From positions 248,001 to 312,000 of the forward strand of contig NZ_JAVDPW010000007.1 of the NCBI RefSeq assembly GCF_031453975.1: a stretch of 64,000 bases of DNA. Direction: 5' to 3'. Positions 8,616 through 17,513 of the stretch are shown in pieces. A model generated the notes under the pieces. It was given only the letters and a program-made list of their open reading frames with translations, was not told where the DNA came from and ran no database searches. Both the position numbers and the translations under genes were made by a program. The DNA comes from Inquilinus ginsengisoli_A (GTDB lineage Bacteria; Pseudomonadota; Alphaproteobacteria; DSM-16000; Inquilinaceae). Every line of letters begins with the position of its first letter. Position 1 is the stretch's first letter.

Positions 8616-9527
8616 ATGGCTCATGACCGGCGCATCGTCCTGACCGAGGGCGGGCCGACGCTGTCGCGGCTGGTGTTCGGCGCCTGGCGGCTGCTGGACG
8701 GCCCGACCCGGCCCGACGCCGATGCGGTGGCGCGGCTGATCGCCGGCGCAGTCGATCTCGGCCTGACCAGCTTCGACCATGCCGACATCTATGGCGGCTA
8801 TGCGGTCGAGGAAGCCTTCGGCGAAGGGCTGGCCCGCTGGGGCGGCCGGCGCGAGGCGATCGAGCTGGTCAGCAAATGCGACATCATGCTGGCCACCGCC
8901 AACCGCCCGGCGAACCGGCTGAAGCATTACGACACCAGCGCCGGCCACATCCGCGCCTCGGTCGACCGGTCGCTCGCCAACCTGCGCACCGACTATCTCG
9001 ACCTGCTGCTGCTGCACCGGCCGGACCCGCTGATGGATGGGGACGAGACCGCGGCGGCGCTGGACGGGCTGGTCAAGGCCGGCAAGGTCCGGGCGGTCGG
9101 GGTGTCGAACTTCACCCCATCGCAGATCGACCTGCTGGCCTCGCGGCTGTCGGCCCCGCTGGCGACCAACCAGATCGAGATGTCGGTGCTGCGCACCGCG
9201 CCGCTGGTCGATGGCAGCCTCGACCACGCCCAGCGGCTGCGCTACGCGCCGATGATCTGGTCGCCGCTCGGCGGCGGCAGCCTGTTCACCGGCACCGGCG
9301 CGCGGGAGCAGGCGGTGCGCGCGGCGCTGGAAGCGGTGGCCGGCGGGCGGGACCTGTCGGCCGTCGCCCTGGCCTGGCTGCTGCGCCACCCGGCCCGGCT
9401 GGTGCCGGTGCTGGGCAGCCTGAAGCCGGAGCGGCTGGCGGCGATGGTGGGCGCCCTGGACATCACCCTCGACCGCCAGCAGTGGTTCGCCATCCTCGAG
9501 GCCAGCGAGGGGCGGGAGGTCGCTTGA
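8616..9527 (+). CDS. Aldo/keto reductase (YdhF-like)
   Basis: 303 residues, an NADPH-dependent TIM-barrel oxidoreductase. Catalytic tetrad residues are visible: Asp and Tyr in FDHADIYGGY, Lys in LVSKCDI and His in LLLHRPDP. The cofactor region appears late as GSLKPERL. The sequence order and length resemble E. coli YdhF. It sits 28 bp after the M16 pair with GAGGGGG upstream of the ATG, so it may ride on the same transcript. The substrate is unknown. Confidence 0.9.
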   Translation: MAHDRRIVLTEGGPTLSRLVFGAWRLLDGPTRPDADAVARLIAGAVDLGLTSFDHADIYGGYAVEEAFGEGLARWGGRREAIELVSKCDIMLATANRPANRLKHYDTSAGHIRASVDRSLANLRTDYLDLLLLHRPDPLMDGDETAAALDGLVKAGKVRAVGVSNFTPSQIDLLASRLSAPLATNQIEMSVLRTAPLVDGSLDHAQRLRYAPMIWSPLGGGSLFTGTGAREQAVRAALEAVAGGRDLSAVALAWLLRHPARLVPVLGSLKPERLAAMVGALDITLDRQQWFAILEASEGREVA

Positions 9528-9531
9528 GGCC

Positions 9532-10449
9532 TCAGGCCGGCTGGGCCTTGGCCGTCTTGCGCCCCGGCAGGGTCATGGCGGCGACGCCGAGGACCACCAG
9601 CACCAGCCCGATCATCGCGGTCGAGGCCGGGGTCTCGCCCAGGAAGACCACGCCGATCGCCACCCCGACCGGCACCCGCAGATAGGCCTGCGCCATGGTG
9701 CCGACCGAGCCGAGCGACGCCAGCAGCCGGAAGTAGATGACGAAGGCCAGCGCGGTCGAGACCAGCGCCAGGCCCAGCAGCGCGCCGACCGAGCTGGCGG
9801 AGGGCGCCAGCGCCCAGGGCCGGTCCAGCACCAGGCTCAGGGGGATCAGCATGGCGGCGCCGGACAGCATTGACCCCGCGGCCGGGACCATCGGGTCCAG
9901 CCCCTTGAAGTTGCGGCCGAAGATGGCGGCGACGGCGTAGCACACGGTGGCGGCCACGATCGCGAGCTGCGGCAGCAGCTGCCGGCCGGCACCACCCAGC
10001 GCGTCCAGCCCGATCACCAGGGTGATGCCGGCGACCCCGGCGACGACGCCGAACAGCTTGCGCCCGGTCACCGGCTCGTGCCGGGTCACCGCCCAGGTGA
10101 TCAGGAAGGTGAAGATCGGCGAGGTCGAGTTCAGGATCGCCGCCAGGCCTGCGTCCAGGCTGGTCTCGGCCCAGGCGATCATGGTGAAGGGGATGACGCT
10201 GTTCATCACCGCCTGGAAGCCGAACAGCCGCCAGGTCCGGCCGTCGGCCGGCATGCGGATGCCGCGCAGCCGCAGCACCAGCAGCAGGACGCCGCCGGCG
10301 ATGACGGTGCGCGCCGCGATCAGCGTCACCGGCGGGATCGTCGCGACGCCCAGCTTGATGAAGGTGTAGGAAGCGCCCCACAGGGTGGCCAGCAGCGCCA
10401 GCAGCAGGTAGTCGCTCAGCGGCGGGCTGGCGCGGTCGGTGGCGGACAT
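9532..10449 (-). CDS. DMT superfamily permease (EamA family exporter)
   Basis: About 305 residues with ten hydrophobic segments arranged as two EamA repeats, each opening with a small-residue motif (ALLATLWGASYTFIKLG in the first, ALVSTALAFVIYF in the second). Start ATG 10449 is chosen because AAGGAGG sits immediately upstream; the open frame extends 11 codons further without a ribosome site. These are inner-membrane metabolite or drug exporters with unpredictable substrates. It is convergent with the aldo/keto reductase, with only 4 bp between stops. Confidence 0.9.
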   Translation of the reverse strand: MSATDRASPPLSDYLLLALLATLWGASYTFIKLGVATIPPVTLIAARTVIAGGVLLLVLRLRGIRMPADGRTWRLFGFQAVMNSVIPFTMIAWAETSLDAGLAAILNSTSPIFTFLITWAVTRHEPVTGRKLFGVVAGVAGITLVIGLDALGGAGRQLLPQLAIVAATVCYAVAAIFGRNFKGLDPMVPAAGSMLSGAAMLIPLSLVLDRPWALAPSASSVGALLGLALVSTALAFVIYFRLLASLGSVGTMAQAYLRVPVGVAIGVVFLGETPASTAMIGLVLVVLGVAAMTLPGRKTAKAQPA

Positions 10450-10646
10450 GAGGGCCTCCTTCGGTCTTGGTGGCCCGACCATGCCCTGCGCGCGGGCGAC
10501 TGTCGCGCGCGGACGCTGCGGCTTCCATCGAAGTGTCGCGGGCGGGGCGGCTACGGTCGTAACCCATCAGCCGGGCGCCGACATCATCGTGCAATCGCGA
10601 GCGCCCAGCTTTCCACCGTCGCAATGCCTCCTTTGAGGATGATGAG

Positions 10647-12179
10647 ATGGCGGATCAGGATATCTGGGCGGCCTTGGCCGCCGGGACCGGCGCGTCCGGG
10701 CTTCACGGCCTCATGGCCGCGAAGGCGGCGGAGACGCCGGACGCCTTTGCCTTCCGGTTCGGCGACGACGTCTGGACGCGGGGTCGCTTCGCGGCCGAGG
10801 TCGAGCGCGTCGCCCGGCGCCTGCTGGGGCTGGGCCTGCGCCCTGGCGACCGGCTGGCCTTCCATCTGAAGAACGGGCCGGAGCTGGCGATCGGCTATTT
10901 CGCCTGCTTCGCCACCGGCATCATCGCGGTGCCGCTGAAGCCGGAATGGAAGACAGCGGAGCTGGCGGCCCTGCTGCGCCGGCTGACGCCGGCCTTCTAC
11001 ATCGGCCACCGAGATCTCCATGAGAGGATCGCCCGCCTCGACGAGTCGATCCTGCGGGTCGAGCGGCGGCTGGTGGTCGATTCTCCCGGGGATTTCCAGG
11101 CCTGGTCGCGCGACGGCGCCGGCGGCCCGGCCTTGCCGGCCACGGTGGATCTCGACGCGCCGGCGGTCCTGCTCGGCACCTCCGGCACCACGGCGGAGCC
11201 GAAATTCGTCACCCATTCCCAGGCCACGCTGGCCCACGCCATGCAGATGACGGCGGCCATCGTCCCGGACGGCGAGGTGACGCTGGCGATCGCCAATCCG
11301 ATGACGCACATGTCCGGCTTCTTCACCACGGTCCGCTGCCTCACCCTCGGCGCGGGCTTCGTGCTGATCGAGCGCTACGACCCCGAGCTGATCCTCGATG
11401 TGGTCGAGCGCCATCGCTGCACCTTCGTGCTCGGCATGGCCTACATGTTCGGCGAGCTGATCGAGGCGCAGAAGCGGCGGCCGCGCGACGTCAGCTCGGC
11501 CAAGGTGTTCATCTCGACCGGCGATGTCGTGTCGATCGAGCTGCAGCAGCGCTTCAGGGCCGCCTTCGGCATCCGCCTGCTGTCGGTGTGGGGCGCGACG
11601 GAGGTGGTGGGGGCGGTGACGGCGGGCCCGGTCGACGGCCCGGTCAGCACCCCGCTGCCCGGCCTCGAGTTCCGCCTGGCCGACGATGACGGCGAGCCGG
11701 TGGTGCCGGGACAGGTCGGCGAGCTGCTGCTGCGCGGCCCGAACATCGCCATCGGCTACTGGACCGGGCCGGGGCAGGTCGAGAGCGGCCGGCGGAACGG
11801 CTGGTTCCATACCGGCGACCTGATGCGCCGGGACGCGGACGGCAACCTGTGGTTCGTCTCGCGCAAGAAGGAGATGATCATCCGTGGCGGGGTGAACGTC
11901 TCGCCGGTGGAGGTCGAGCTGGTGCTGATGTCGCATCCGGCGGTGCGCGACGCCGCGGTGATCGGCATCCCCGATGCCGTGCTGGGCCAGCGCGTCCGGG
12001 CGCTGGTGCAGCTGGCGGACGGCCATGGCAACGACAATTTCCCCGGCATCATCGACCATGTCAGCGAGCGGCTGGCCGACTACAAGGTCCCCGAGACGCT
12101 GCAGGCGGTGGAGTCGATCCCGCGCAACACGCTGGGGAAGGTCGATCGCCGCGCGGCCTCGGCGCTGGGCCGGGCCTGA
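10647..12179 (+). CDS. AMP-dependent acyl-CoA synthetase/ligase
   Basis: 510 residues of the ANL superfamily. Adenylation motifs in order: LLGTSGTTAEPKFVTHS (phosphate-binding loop, about residue 175), VWGATE (about 315), WFHTGDLMRRDADG (about 390), RKKEMIIRGG (hinge) and a C-terminal lysine in PRNTLGKVDRRA. It activates a carboxylic acid with ATP and transfers it to CoA. Family-level reading suggests a fatty or aromatic acid, but the substrate cannot be assigned. The SCP2 gene downstream is on the opposite strand, convergent. Confidence 0.9.
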   Translation: MADQDIWAALAAGTGASGLHGLMAAKAAETPDAFAFRFGDDVWTRGRFAAEVERVARRLLGLGLRPGDRLAFHLKNGPELAIGYFACFATGIIAVPLKPEWKTAELAALLRRLTPAFYIGHRDLHERIARLDESILRVERRLVVDSPGDFQAWSRDGAGGPALPATVDLDAPAVLLGTSGTTAEPKFVTHSQATLAHAMQMTAAIVPDGEVTLAIANPMTHMSGFFTTVRCLTLGAGFVLIERYDPELILDVVERHRCTFVLGMAYMFGELIEAQKRRPRDVSSAKVFISTGDVVSIELQQRFRAAFGIRLLSVWGATEVVGAVTAGPVDGPVSTPLPGLEFRLADDDGEPVVPGQVGELLLRGPNIAIGYWTGPGQVESGRRNGWFHTGDLMRRDADGNLWFVSRKKEMIIRGGVNVSPVEVELVLMSHPAVRDAAVIGIPDAVLGQRVRALVQLADGHGNDNFPGIIDHVSERLADYKVPETLQAVESIPRNTLGKVDRRAASALGRA

Positions 12180-12200
12180 TCGCCCGGCCCGGCCGGACCC

Positions 12201-12503
12201 TCAATCGTCCAGCAGCGCCGCCAGCTTCATGCCGACGGTCAGGGACCCGTTGGCTTTGATCTTGCCGGTCATGTAGGCCATGGTCGGGCTCAGACTGCCG
12301 TCGACCATGCGCCGCAGCGTCTCCGACTTCATGGTCAGGGTGACGTCGGCCGGGGCGTCGCCGATGGTCACGGCCGGGGCCGGGCCGGTGCCGTCCAGCA
12401 CGATGAACCCGTCGGCGCCGAGGTCGAACTTGACGCGGGCGTCGAGCGCGGGGCCACCGGCGGCGCGGCCGCGCACGGCTTCGGCGAGGGCGTCGAGCGA
12501 CAT
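12201..12503 (-). CDS. SCP2 sterol-carrier domain protein
   Basis: 100 residues spanning one SCP2 fold: VKFDLGADGFIVLDG, then DVTLTMKSETLRRMVDGSLSPTMAYMTGKIKANGSL, where the final GKIKxxG is the family signature. It is thought to bind lipids or fatty acyl chains in the cytoplasm. ATG 12503 follows AAGGATC; the open frame begins 13 codons earlier without support. It is located between an acyl-CoA ligase and mnmA. Confidence 0.88.
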   Translation of the reverse strand: MSLDALAEAVRGRAAGGPALDARVKFDLGADGFIVLDGTGPAPAVTIGDAPADVTLTMKSETLRRMVDGSLSPTMAYMTGKIKANGSLTVGMKLAALLDD

Positions 12504-12538
12504 GGGCAAAAGATCCTTTCTGTCCCCAGGAATCGGTG

Positions 12539-13666
12539 TCACGCGGCGGCGCGTTCGGCCCGGGCGATGAAGCCGCCGCCGAGCATCCGGTCGCCGTCAT
12601 AAAGCACGGCGGCCTGGCCCGGCGCCACCCCGTGCTGCGGCGCATGCAGCTCCAGCACCGCGGTGTCCGGGCCGGTCAGCATGACCGTCGCCGGCACCGC
12701 CGCCTGGGCCGACCGCAGCTTGGCCTCGACCAGCCGGCCCTCGGGCCCCGGCGGCACGTCCAGCCAGTTCAGCTCCTGCAGCGCCACGCTGTGGCGGGCC
12801 AGCGCCGAGCGCGGGCCGACGATCACCTGTTTCGCCTCGGGGTCGAGCCGGACGACGTAGAGCGGCTCGTCGTCGCTGCGGCGGCCGCCGATGCCCAGGC
12901 CCTTCCGCTGGCCGATGGTGTAGTGGACGATGCCGGGGTGGCGGCCCAGCACGGTGCCGTCGAGATGCACGATCTCGCCGGGGCCGACCGCGCCGGGGCG
13001 CAGCCGCGCCACCACCTCGCCGTAGCGGCCCTCGGGCACGAAGCAGATGTCCTGGCTGTCCGGCTTGTCGGCCACCACCAGCCCCAGCCGCGCCGCCTCG
13101 GCCCGGGTCGCGGCCTTGGGATTGCCACCCAGCGGGAAGCGCAGGAAACCCAGCTGCTCCGCCGTGGTCGCGAACAGGAAATAGCTCTGGTCCTTGGCCG
13201 CGTCGACGGCGCGGTGCAGCTCCGGCCCGGCCGGCCCCTCGACCCGGCGGACATAGTGGCCGGTGGCCAGGCAGTCGGCGCCGAGGTCGCGGGCGGTGTC
13301 CATCAGGTCGCGGAACTTCACCCGCTGGTTGCAGCGGATGCAGGGGATCGGGGTCTCGCCGCGCAGGTAGCTGTCGGCGAAATCGTCCATCACCGCCTGG
13401 CCGAAGCGGCTCTCGTAATCCAGCACGTAATGCGGGAAGCCGATGCGCTCGGCCACGGTGCGGGCGTCGTAGATGTCGGCCCCGGCGCAGCAGGCGCCCT
13501 TCCGCTGGATGGCGATGCCGTGGTCGTAGAGCTGCAGCGTGATGCCCACGACGTCGTAACCCTGCTCGGCAAGCTGGGCCGCGACGACGGAGCTGTCCAC
13601 GCCGCCGGACATGGCGACCACGACGCGGGTCGCGGCCGGGGGCTTATCGAAACCGAGTGAGTTCAT
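12539..13666 (-). CDS. mnmA: tRNA 2-thiouridine(34) synthase MnmA
   Basis: 375 residues from ATG 13666. It thiolates U34 of Glu, Gln and Lys tRNAs. Visible features are the PP-loop SGGVDSSVVAAQL near residue 20, the first catalytic cysteine in PCIRCNQRVKF (about residue 113), and the second in SQDICFVPEGRY (about residue 208). The open frame extends about 200 codons upstream, but that part is translated GC-rich repeat sequence and is not protein-like. No strong ribosome site is seen before 13666. Confidence 0.95.
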   Translation of the reverse strand: MNSLGFDKPPAATRVVVAMSGGVDSSVVAAQLAEQGYDVVGITLQLYDHGIAIQRKGACCAGADIYDARTVAERIGFPHYVLDYESRFGQAVMDDFADSYLRGETPIPCIRCNQRVKFRDLMDTARDLGADCLATGHYVRRVEGPAGPELHRAVDAAKDQSYFLFATTAEQLGFLRFPLGGNPKAATRAEAARLGLVVADKPDSQDICFVPEGRYGEVVARLRPGAVGPGEIVHLDGTVLGRHPGIVHYTIGQRKGLGIGGRRSDDEPLYVVRLDPEAKQVIVGPRSALARHSVALQELNWLDVPPGPEGRLVEAKLRSAQAAVPATVMLTGPDTAVLELHAPQHGVAPGQAAVLYDGDRMLGGGFIARAERAAA

Positions 13667-13773
13667 GGCGGGGTGAATATAGGGATCGCCGCCGGTTTCG
13701 GAAACCTGCCCGTTCGGGGGCCGGGTATTCGGGTGGTGGGGGCGGGGAGGGGGAGGGACGAGATTGAACGAGA

Positions 13774-13930
13774 GTCCTCCCCCTCCCCCTGCGGGAGGGG
13801 GCAGGGGGAGGGGGTTCTCCCGGCCAGAACCGGCCGGAGCCCGCCGCCGATTGCCGGGTGCCAAAGCGCCATCGGCGCGCGGACGCGCGCAGACCCCTCC
13901 CCCTACCCCCTCCCGCAAGGGGAGGGGGGT
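13774..13930. repeat. GC-rich palindromic repeat pair (BIME-like), copy A
   Basis: This gene-free stretch upstream of mnmA is occupied by two inverted copies of a CCCTCCCCCTGCGGGAGGGG-type hairpin (13774-13820 and 13892-13930), separated by a spacer containing GGCCAGAACCGGCC and GCGCGCGGACGCGCGCAGA. The spacer is homologous to that of copy B at 16655-16823, which is in the opposite orientation. Nothing else is seen between 13667 and 13998. Confidence 0.85.
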
Positions 13931-13998
13931 GAGGAAGGTGCTGCCGGTCGAGCGGATGGACGGCGAATGGACGAAATGAGCGCAACCATCCTGTCGGC

Positions 13999-14694
13999 TC
14001 AACTGCTGTCCGGCTGCGGCGGTTTCCGGCCGGGCGGAGCGGGCTTGCCGGGTTCGGGCGCTTCGGGGGCCGGGTCGGGCGGTTGCTCCGCGCCGCGATC
14101 GTCCTGCTTCAGCAGCCGGTAGGACTCCCAGTCGGCGCCGGAATACCCCGGGTCCAGCCAGGCCGGGTCGGGGTGGATGCCCATGTCGCGGCACAGGTGG
14201 AAGACGATCTCCTCCAGCGGATGCTCGGCCAAGGCGAGATCGGCGTCGATCTCGGGGTCCTCGACCAGCCGTTCCCACAGCCCGGCCACGGAGGCCTTGG
14301 CCTGCTCGGTGTCCGGTCCGCGGTCGTCGGCGAGCGAGCAGACGACGGCGCGGGCCACCTGGTGGCGGCGCTTGGTCTTGTCCTCGGCCCGGGCGCGGCC
14401 GGCGGCGGCGGCCTTGTCGGCCGCCTCGCGGCGCTGGCGGGCGAGCTGGGCCTGCAACGCCACCGCGCGGCGCACGCCGCGGGCGGCACGGTCGAAGGCC
14501 AGCCCGAACTCCTTGGCCCTGGCGGCGTCATCGGCCTTGGCGGCGGCCAGCAGGGCCTGGTGCATGATCTCCGCCTGCTCCATCGCCATCTCGGCCAGCC
14601 GGTCGAGTTTTTGCGCACCCCGCTCCGCCCGATCCCGGTCGGGATCGGCTGGGGCGGCGTCGGGGCCTGCGGTGACGGAGTGCGGCTCGTTCAT
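13999..14694 (-). CDS. Hypothetical protein, charged helical with Pro-rich tail
   Basis: 231 residues from ATG 14694 (MNEPHSV); an upstream extension to 14730 is possible. Residues 25-125 are Ala/Arg/Glu/Lys-rich and probably helical or coiled coil (KLDRLAEMAMEQAEIMHQAL). A more conserved-looking globular part follows: LVEDPEIDADLALAEHPLEEIVFHLCRDMGI. The last 30 residues are Pro-rich. I do not recognise a named family. There is no signal peptide or membrane segment. It is convergent with nothing obvious and is separated from mnmA by repeat A. Confidence 0.75.
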   Translation of the reverse strand: MNEPHSVTAGPDAAPADPDRDRAERGAQKLDRLAEMAMEQAEIMHQALLAAAKADDAARAKEFGLAFDRAARGVRRAVALQAQLARQRREAADKAAAAGRARAEDKTKRRHQVARAVVCSLADDRGPDTEQAKASVAGLWERLVEDPEIDADLALAEHPLEEIVFHLCRDMGIHPDPAWLDPGYSGADWESYRLLKQDDRGAEQPPDPAPEAPEPGKPAPPGRKPPQPDSS

Positions 14695-14770
14695 GGAACA
14701 TATCATGAACAAACCGAACCGCTTGCGCAATGAACAAAGTGTTTACGCGCTGGCGCACAACCCCCACATC

Positions 14771-14857
14771 GTCATTGCGAGCGCAGCGAAGCAATCCATC
14801 GGGCAGCCCAAGCGGCGCCATGGATTGCTTCGTCGGCTTCGCCTCCTCGCAATGACG
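14771..14857. repeat. Imperfect palindromic intergenic repeat (CATTGCGAG family)
   Basis: GTCATTGCGAGCGCAGCGAA and GCAATCCATC on the left are mirrored by TGGATTGCTTCG...CTCGCAATGAC on the right, about 87 bp in all. This palindrome type is widespread between genes in many proteobacteria. Confidence 0.8.
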
Positions 14858-14891
14858 AAGAGGGGCGCGGGCTGCGCCTATCGCTCGCCGG

Positions 14892-15458
14892 TCACGGGTA
14901 TTGCATCAGATAGGCCTCGCCGGTCACCCGCAGCATCGGGTGCGGCACGATGGTGCAGGAACCGACGATGCGGAAGCCGTGGCGCTCGTAGAAGCGCCGG
15001 GCGCCGGTGTTCGAGGCGTAGTCGATCAGGCTGAGGCCGGCGAGGCCGAGCGCCGCCGCGCGCTGCCGGGCCGCGTCCAGCAGCCGGGTGCCCAGCCCCC
15101 GGTTCCGCCAGCCCTCGTACAGCGCCAGGCTGGAGATGTAGAGCGTGCCCGGGATCTCCAGCCGGGCATAGGGCGCCAGCACCGGGTCGGTGGGCGGGGA
15201 GGGGTCGGGGGCCGCCACCATGGGATAGCTGTGCAGCATGCCGGCGACCTGCCCGTCCGCCGTCGCCATCACGCAGTTCTGGTAGGAGAAGTCGGTGTTC
15301 TCCCTGGCATAGCGGCCGGTGCCGACCTCCAGCAGGTCCTGGCCGGGCGCCGCCAGCTTGCTCCAGATGTAATCCGCCGCCCCCTCCGAGGAGATCCGGA
15401 ACAGCGCGGCGATGTCCCTGGCATCCGCGCGCGTGGCGGGGCGCAGTTCGAACGGCAT
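14892..15458 (-). CDS. GNAT family N-acetyltransferase
   Basis: 188 residues from ATG 15458 (MPFELRPATRADARD). The frame is open upstream to 15650, but that part is out-of-frame reading of the neighbouring cupin. Acetyl-CoA binding motif A is LALYEGWRNRGLGTRLLDAARQ (R-x-x-G-x-G) near residue 115, and motif B is GARRFYERHGFRI near residue 160. Acceptor unknown. It starts 20 bp after the cupin gene on the same strand, so the two are probably co-transcribed. Confidence 0.9.
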   Translation of the reverse strand: MPFELRPATRADARDIAALFRISSEGAADYIWSKLAAPGQDLLEVGTGRYARENTDFSYQNCVMATADGQVAGMLHSYPMVAAPDPSPPTDPVLAPYARLEIPGTLYISSLALYEGWRNRGLGTRLLDAARQRAAALGLAGLSLIDYASNTGARRFYERHGFRIVGSCTIVPHPMLRVTGEAYLMQYP

Positions 15459-15477
15459 GGTCGACTCCCGGCCGGTG

Positions 15478-15834
15478 TCAGGCGAGCTTGATGGCGAAAT
15501 GCTTCTGCACGGCCTCTTCGATCCGCCACACGCCGGTGAAGCCGGGCTCGACCGCGAAGGCGTCGCCGGGGCCGACCTGCACCGGGGTGCCGCCGTCGGG
15601 GGTGATGGTGATGCGGCCGCGGATGATGTGGACGAATTCGTAGCGGGCATAGGTGGCGTGCCAGCTGCCCGGGGTCGCCTCCCAGGTGCCGGAGATCATC
15701 GACCCGTCGGCCGATTTGTGCTGCACCCAGGTCTTCATCGTCGGCTTGCCCTCGACCACGCGCCAGCCTTCGAGGTCGGTGGTGATGGGCTCGCCGCCGG
15801 GGGCCCCCAGCTTCACGATCGTCTCGGTCGCCAT
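15478..15834 (-). CDS. Cupin domain protein (DUF861/EutQ-like)
   Basis: 118 residues forming a single cupin barrel. Residues 60-105 carry YARYEFVHIIRGRITI and GGTPVQVGPGDAFAVEPGFTGVW, typical of the DUF861 group that includes (S)-ureidoglycine aminohydrolase-like proteins. The usual first metal-binding HxH is not clearly present, so a binding rather than catalytic role is possible. It heads the cupin-GNAT pair. Confidence 0.85.
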   Translation of the reverse strand: MATETIVKLGAPGGEPITTDLEGWRVVEGKPTMKTWVQHKSADGSMISGTWEATPGSWHATYARYEFVHIIRGRITITPDGGTPVQVGPGDAFAVEPGFTGVWRIEEAVQKHFAIKLA

Positions 15835-16006
15835 GACTGTCTCCGCATCTGGGTCGGCCGGCGCCGGATGCGCCGCTCATGCCCGGCCACGACTGTGCCG
15901 AGGACCGGCGCGAAAGGCCACCCCCGGCGCGACCATGACTGGCGCGGGATCGTCATGCCGCCGTCGCCGAAGGCGATCGGCTTCTCTCGGGAGGGGCCGG
16001 AGCCAC

Positions 16007-16045
16007 CCCCTCACCCGGAACCGCGCAGGATTTCCGGGTGAGGGG
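16007..16045. terminator. Strong intergenic hairpin, possible terminator
   Basis: CCCCTCACCCGGAA at 16007-16020 is perfectly complementary to TTCCGGGTGAGGGG at 16032-16045: a 14-bp stem with an 11-nt loop. It lies just after the stop of the minus-strand cupin gene. There is no T-run, so it may instead be a REP-type palindrome. Confidence 0.5.
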
Positions 16046-16057
16046 GGAGAGCCGCCC

Positions 16058-16501
16058 TCAGACCTTGGGCGCGGGCACCACCGGCACCAACCCGTGGCGT
16101 AGCATGACCTCCTTCATCCGTGCCGGGTCCGGCGCGCCGCTGTCGATCAGGGCGGCCATCTCGCGGAAATAGCCGGGGCCGAGCACGCCGGGGGTCAGCA
16201 CCGACAGGCAGACGGCCGGCGCCTGGCTGTCGTTGCGGAAGGCATGGACGATGCCGCGCGGGATGAACAGGGACTGCCCGGGTCCGACCGCGACGTCGCG
16301 GCCGTCGACCTGGAAGGTCAGCGTGCCCTCCAGCCCGTAGACGGCCTCGTCCCAGCTCTCATGGTAGTGGGGCACCGGCATGCGGGCGTTCGGCTGCACG
16401 ATCATCCGGAACATGTCCAGGCTGCCGCCGGTGTCGTCCTTGCTGTGCAGGAACTCCAGCACCAGCCCGCCCATCCCGATCGTCTCGGCCATCTCGGTCA
16501 C
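16058..16501 (-). CDS. Cupin domain protein
   Basis: 147 residues with classical cupin motif 1, PVPHYHESWDEAVYGLEGTLTF (metal ligands H-x-H and E, residues 42-60), and motif 2, GPGQSLFIPRGIVHAFRN with the final His near residue 90. The C-terminal part (LTPGVLGPGYFREMAALI) matches cupins annotated as quercetinase-like or mannose-6-phosphate-isomerase-like. Substrate not assignable. It is a single-gene unit bounded by a hairpin on its 3' side and repeat B on its 5' side. Confidence 0.88.
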   Translation of the reverse strand: MTEMAETIGMGGLVLEFLHSKDDTGGSLDMFRMIVQPNARMPVPHYHESWDEAVYGLEGTLTFQVDGRDVAVGPGQSLFIPRGIVHAFRNDSQAPAVCLSVLTPGVLGPGYFREMAALIDSGAPDPARMKEVMLRHGLVPVVPAPKV

Positions 16502-16654
16502 CTCCCCTGGGCCGCGGTTGCCTCCGCGCGTCCGGCCAGGGTGCGCGCTCCCGCCGGCGCCGGCAATGGGCGGGGCAGAGCTGTTGCCGGCCTATCGCGT
16601 GGCCTCTTCCGCAAGCGAGAGCTTTTCAGAATAGACCGAGCCCGCTTTTTTCTT

Positions 16655-16823
16655 GTCCCCCCTCCCCTTGCGGGAGGGGGCTAGGGGGAGGGGTCTGCGC
16701 GCGCCCGCGCGCGAATGCGTAAAGGACAGGCTTCGCCGTCGGAGCCAAATTGCCAGAGTTCGGGCCGGTTCTGGGCATCGAGAACCCCCTCCCCCTACCC
16801 CCTCCCGCAAGGGGAGGGGGGAC
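16655..16823. repeat. GC-rich palindromic repeat pair (BIME-like), copy B
   Basis: Two inverted hairpin arms start GTCCCCCCTCCCC and end GGGGAGGGGGGAC. The spacer is the reverse complement of the one in copy A (shared GTCTGCGCGCG, CCGGTTCTGG, GAGAACCCC). The whole gene-free interval 16502-17030 holds this element and the probable promoter region of the VOC gene; I see no other gene. Confidence 0.85.
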
Positions 16824-17030
16824 TCTTTTTTGACTGCGGCCGATATCGTTGCGAGCCTCCAAGACGATGCAGGGGAATTCTGAAAAGGTCCCGCAAGCGG
16901 GAGAGGCCACGCGGGCGCCCGGGCGCCATTCCGGCCTCCGGCTGCGGCCGGGCCGGGACAAAGCCGCCCGGCTTGGCCACCGCCCCGCCGCGGCGGTATC
17001 ATGGGCCGCAGGCAACCGGAGGACACCGTG

Positions 17031-17513
17031 ATGGCCGAGGCGACGGAGGCGGGCGCGCCCAAGGCCGGGGCGGCCAAGGCGCGCGCCATCGGGTTCAACC
17101 ATGTCGCGCTCGAGGTCGGCGACATCGACGCGGCGCTGGCGTTCTACGGCCGGCTGTTCGACTTCACCCTGCGCGGCCGGTCGAAGACCATGGCCTTCAT
17201 CGACCTCGGCGACCAGTTCCTGGCGCTGCAGCAGGGCCGCCGCCAGGGGCCGGACGACGGGCGGCATGTCGGGCTGGTGGTGGACGACAAGGCGGCGGTG
17301 CGCGCGGCGCTGGACGCGGCGGGGGTGGCGGTGCTGCCCGGCCGGTTCCTGGATTTCCTCGACCCCTGGGGCAACCGCATCGAGATCGTCGGCTACGACG
17401 CCATCCAGTTCACCAAGGCCCCCGACGTGCTGCGCGGCATGGGGCTGCTGCACCTGGAAAAGACTGACCAGGCGATCAGGGAATTGACGGAGAAGGGGAT
17501 GGGGCCGGGGTGA
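17031..17513 (+). CDS. VOC superfamily (glyoxalase/dioxygenase-like) protein
   Basis: 160 residues from ATG 17031, which follows GGAGG at a 7-nt spacing; an upstream ATG at 17001 lacks such a site. One vicinal-oxygen-chelate module: FNHVALEVGDIDAALAFYGRLFDF near residues 20-45, with a metal-type His in the N-terminal strand, and FLDFLDPWGNRIEIVGYD near residues 105-125 providing the terminal Glu. It could be a small lyase, dioxygenase or resistance protein. It is the last host-like gene before the AT-rich island. Confidence 0.88.
   Translation: MAEATEAGAPKAGAAKARAIGFNHVALEVGDIDAALAFYGRLFDFTLRGRSKTMAFIDLGDQFLALQQGRRQGPDDGRHVGLVVDDKAAVRAALDAAGVAVLPGRFLDFLDPWGNRIEIVGYDAIQFTKAPDVLRGMGLLHLEKTDQAIRELTEKGMGPG

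Noticed and set aside
13667..14278. Extended N-terminus of MnmA or a separate upstream gene
   Set aside because: The extra residues are translated from the GC-rich repeat and antisense of the neighbouring gene.
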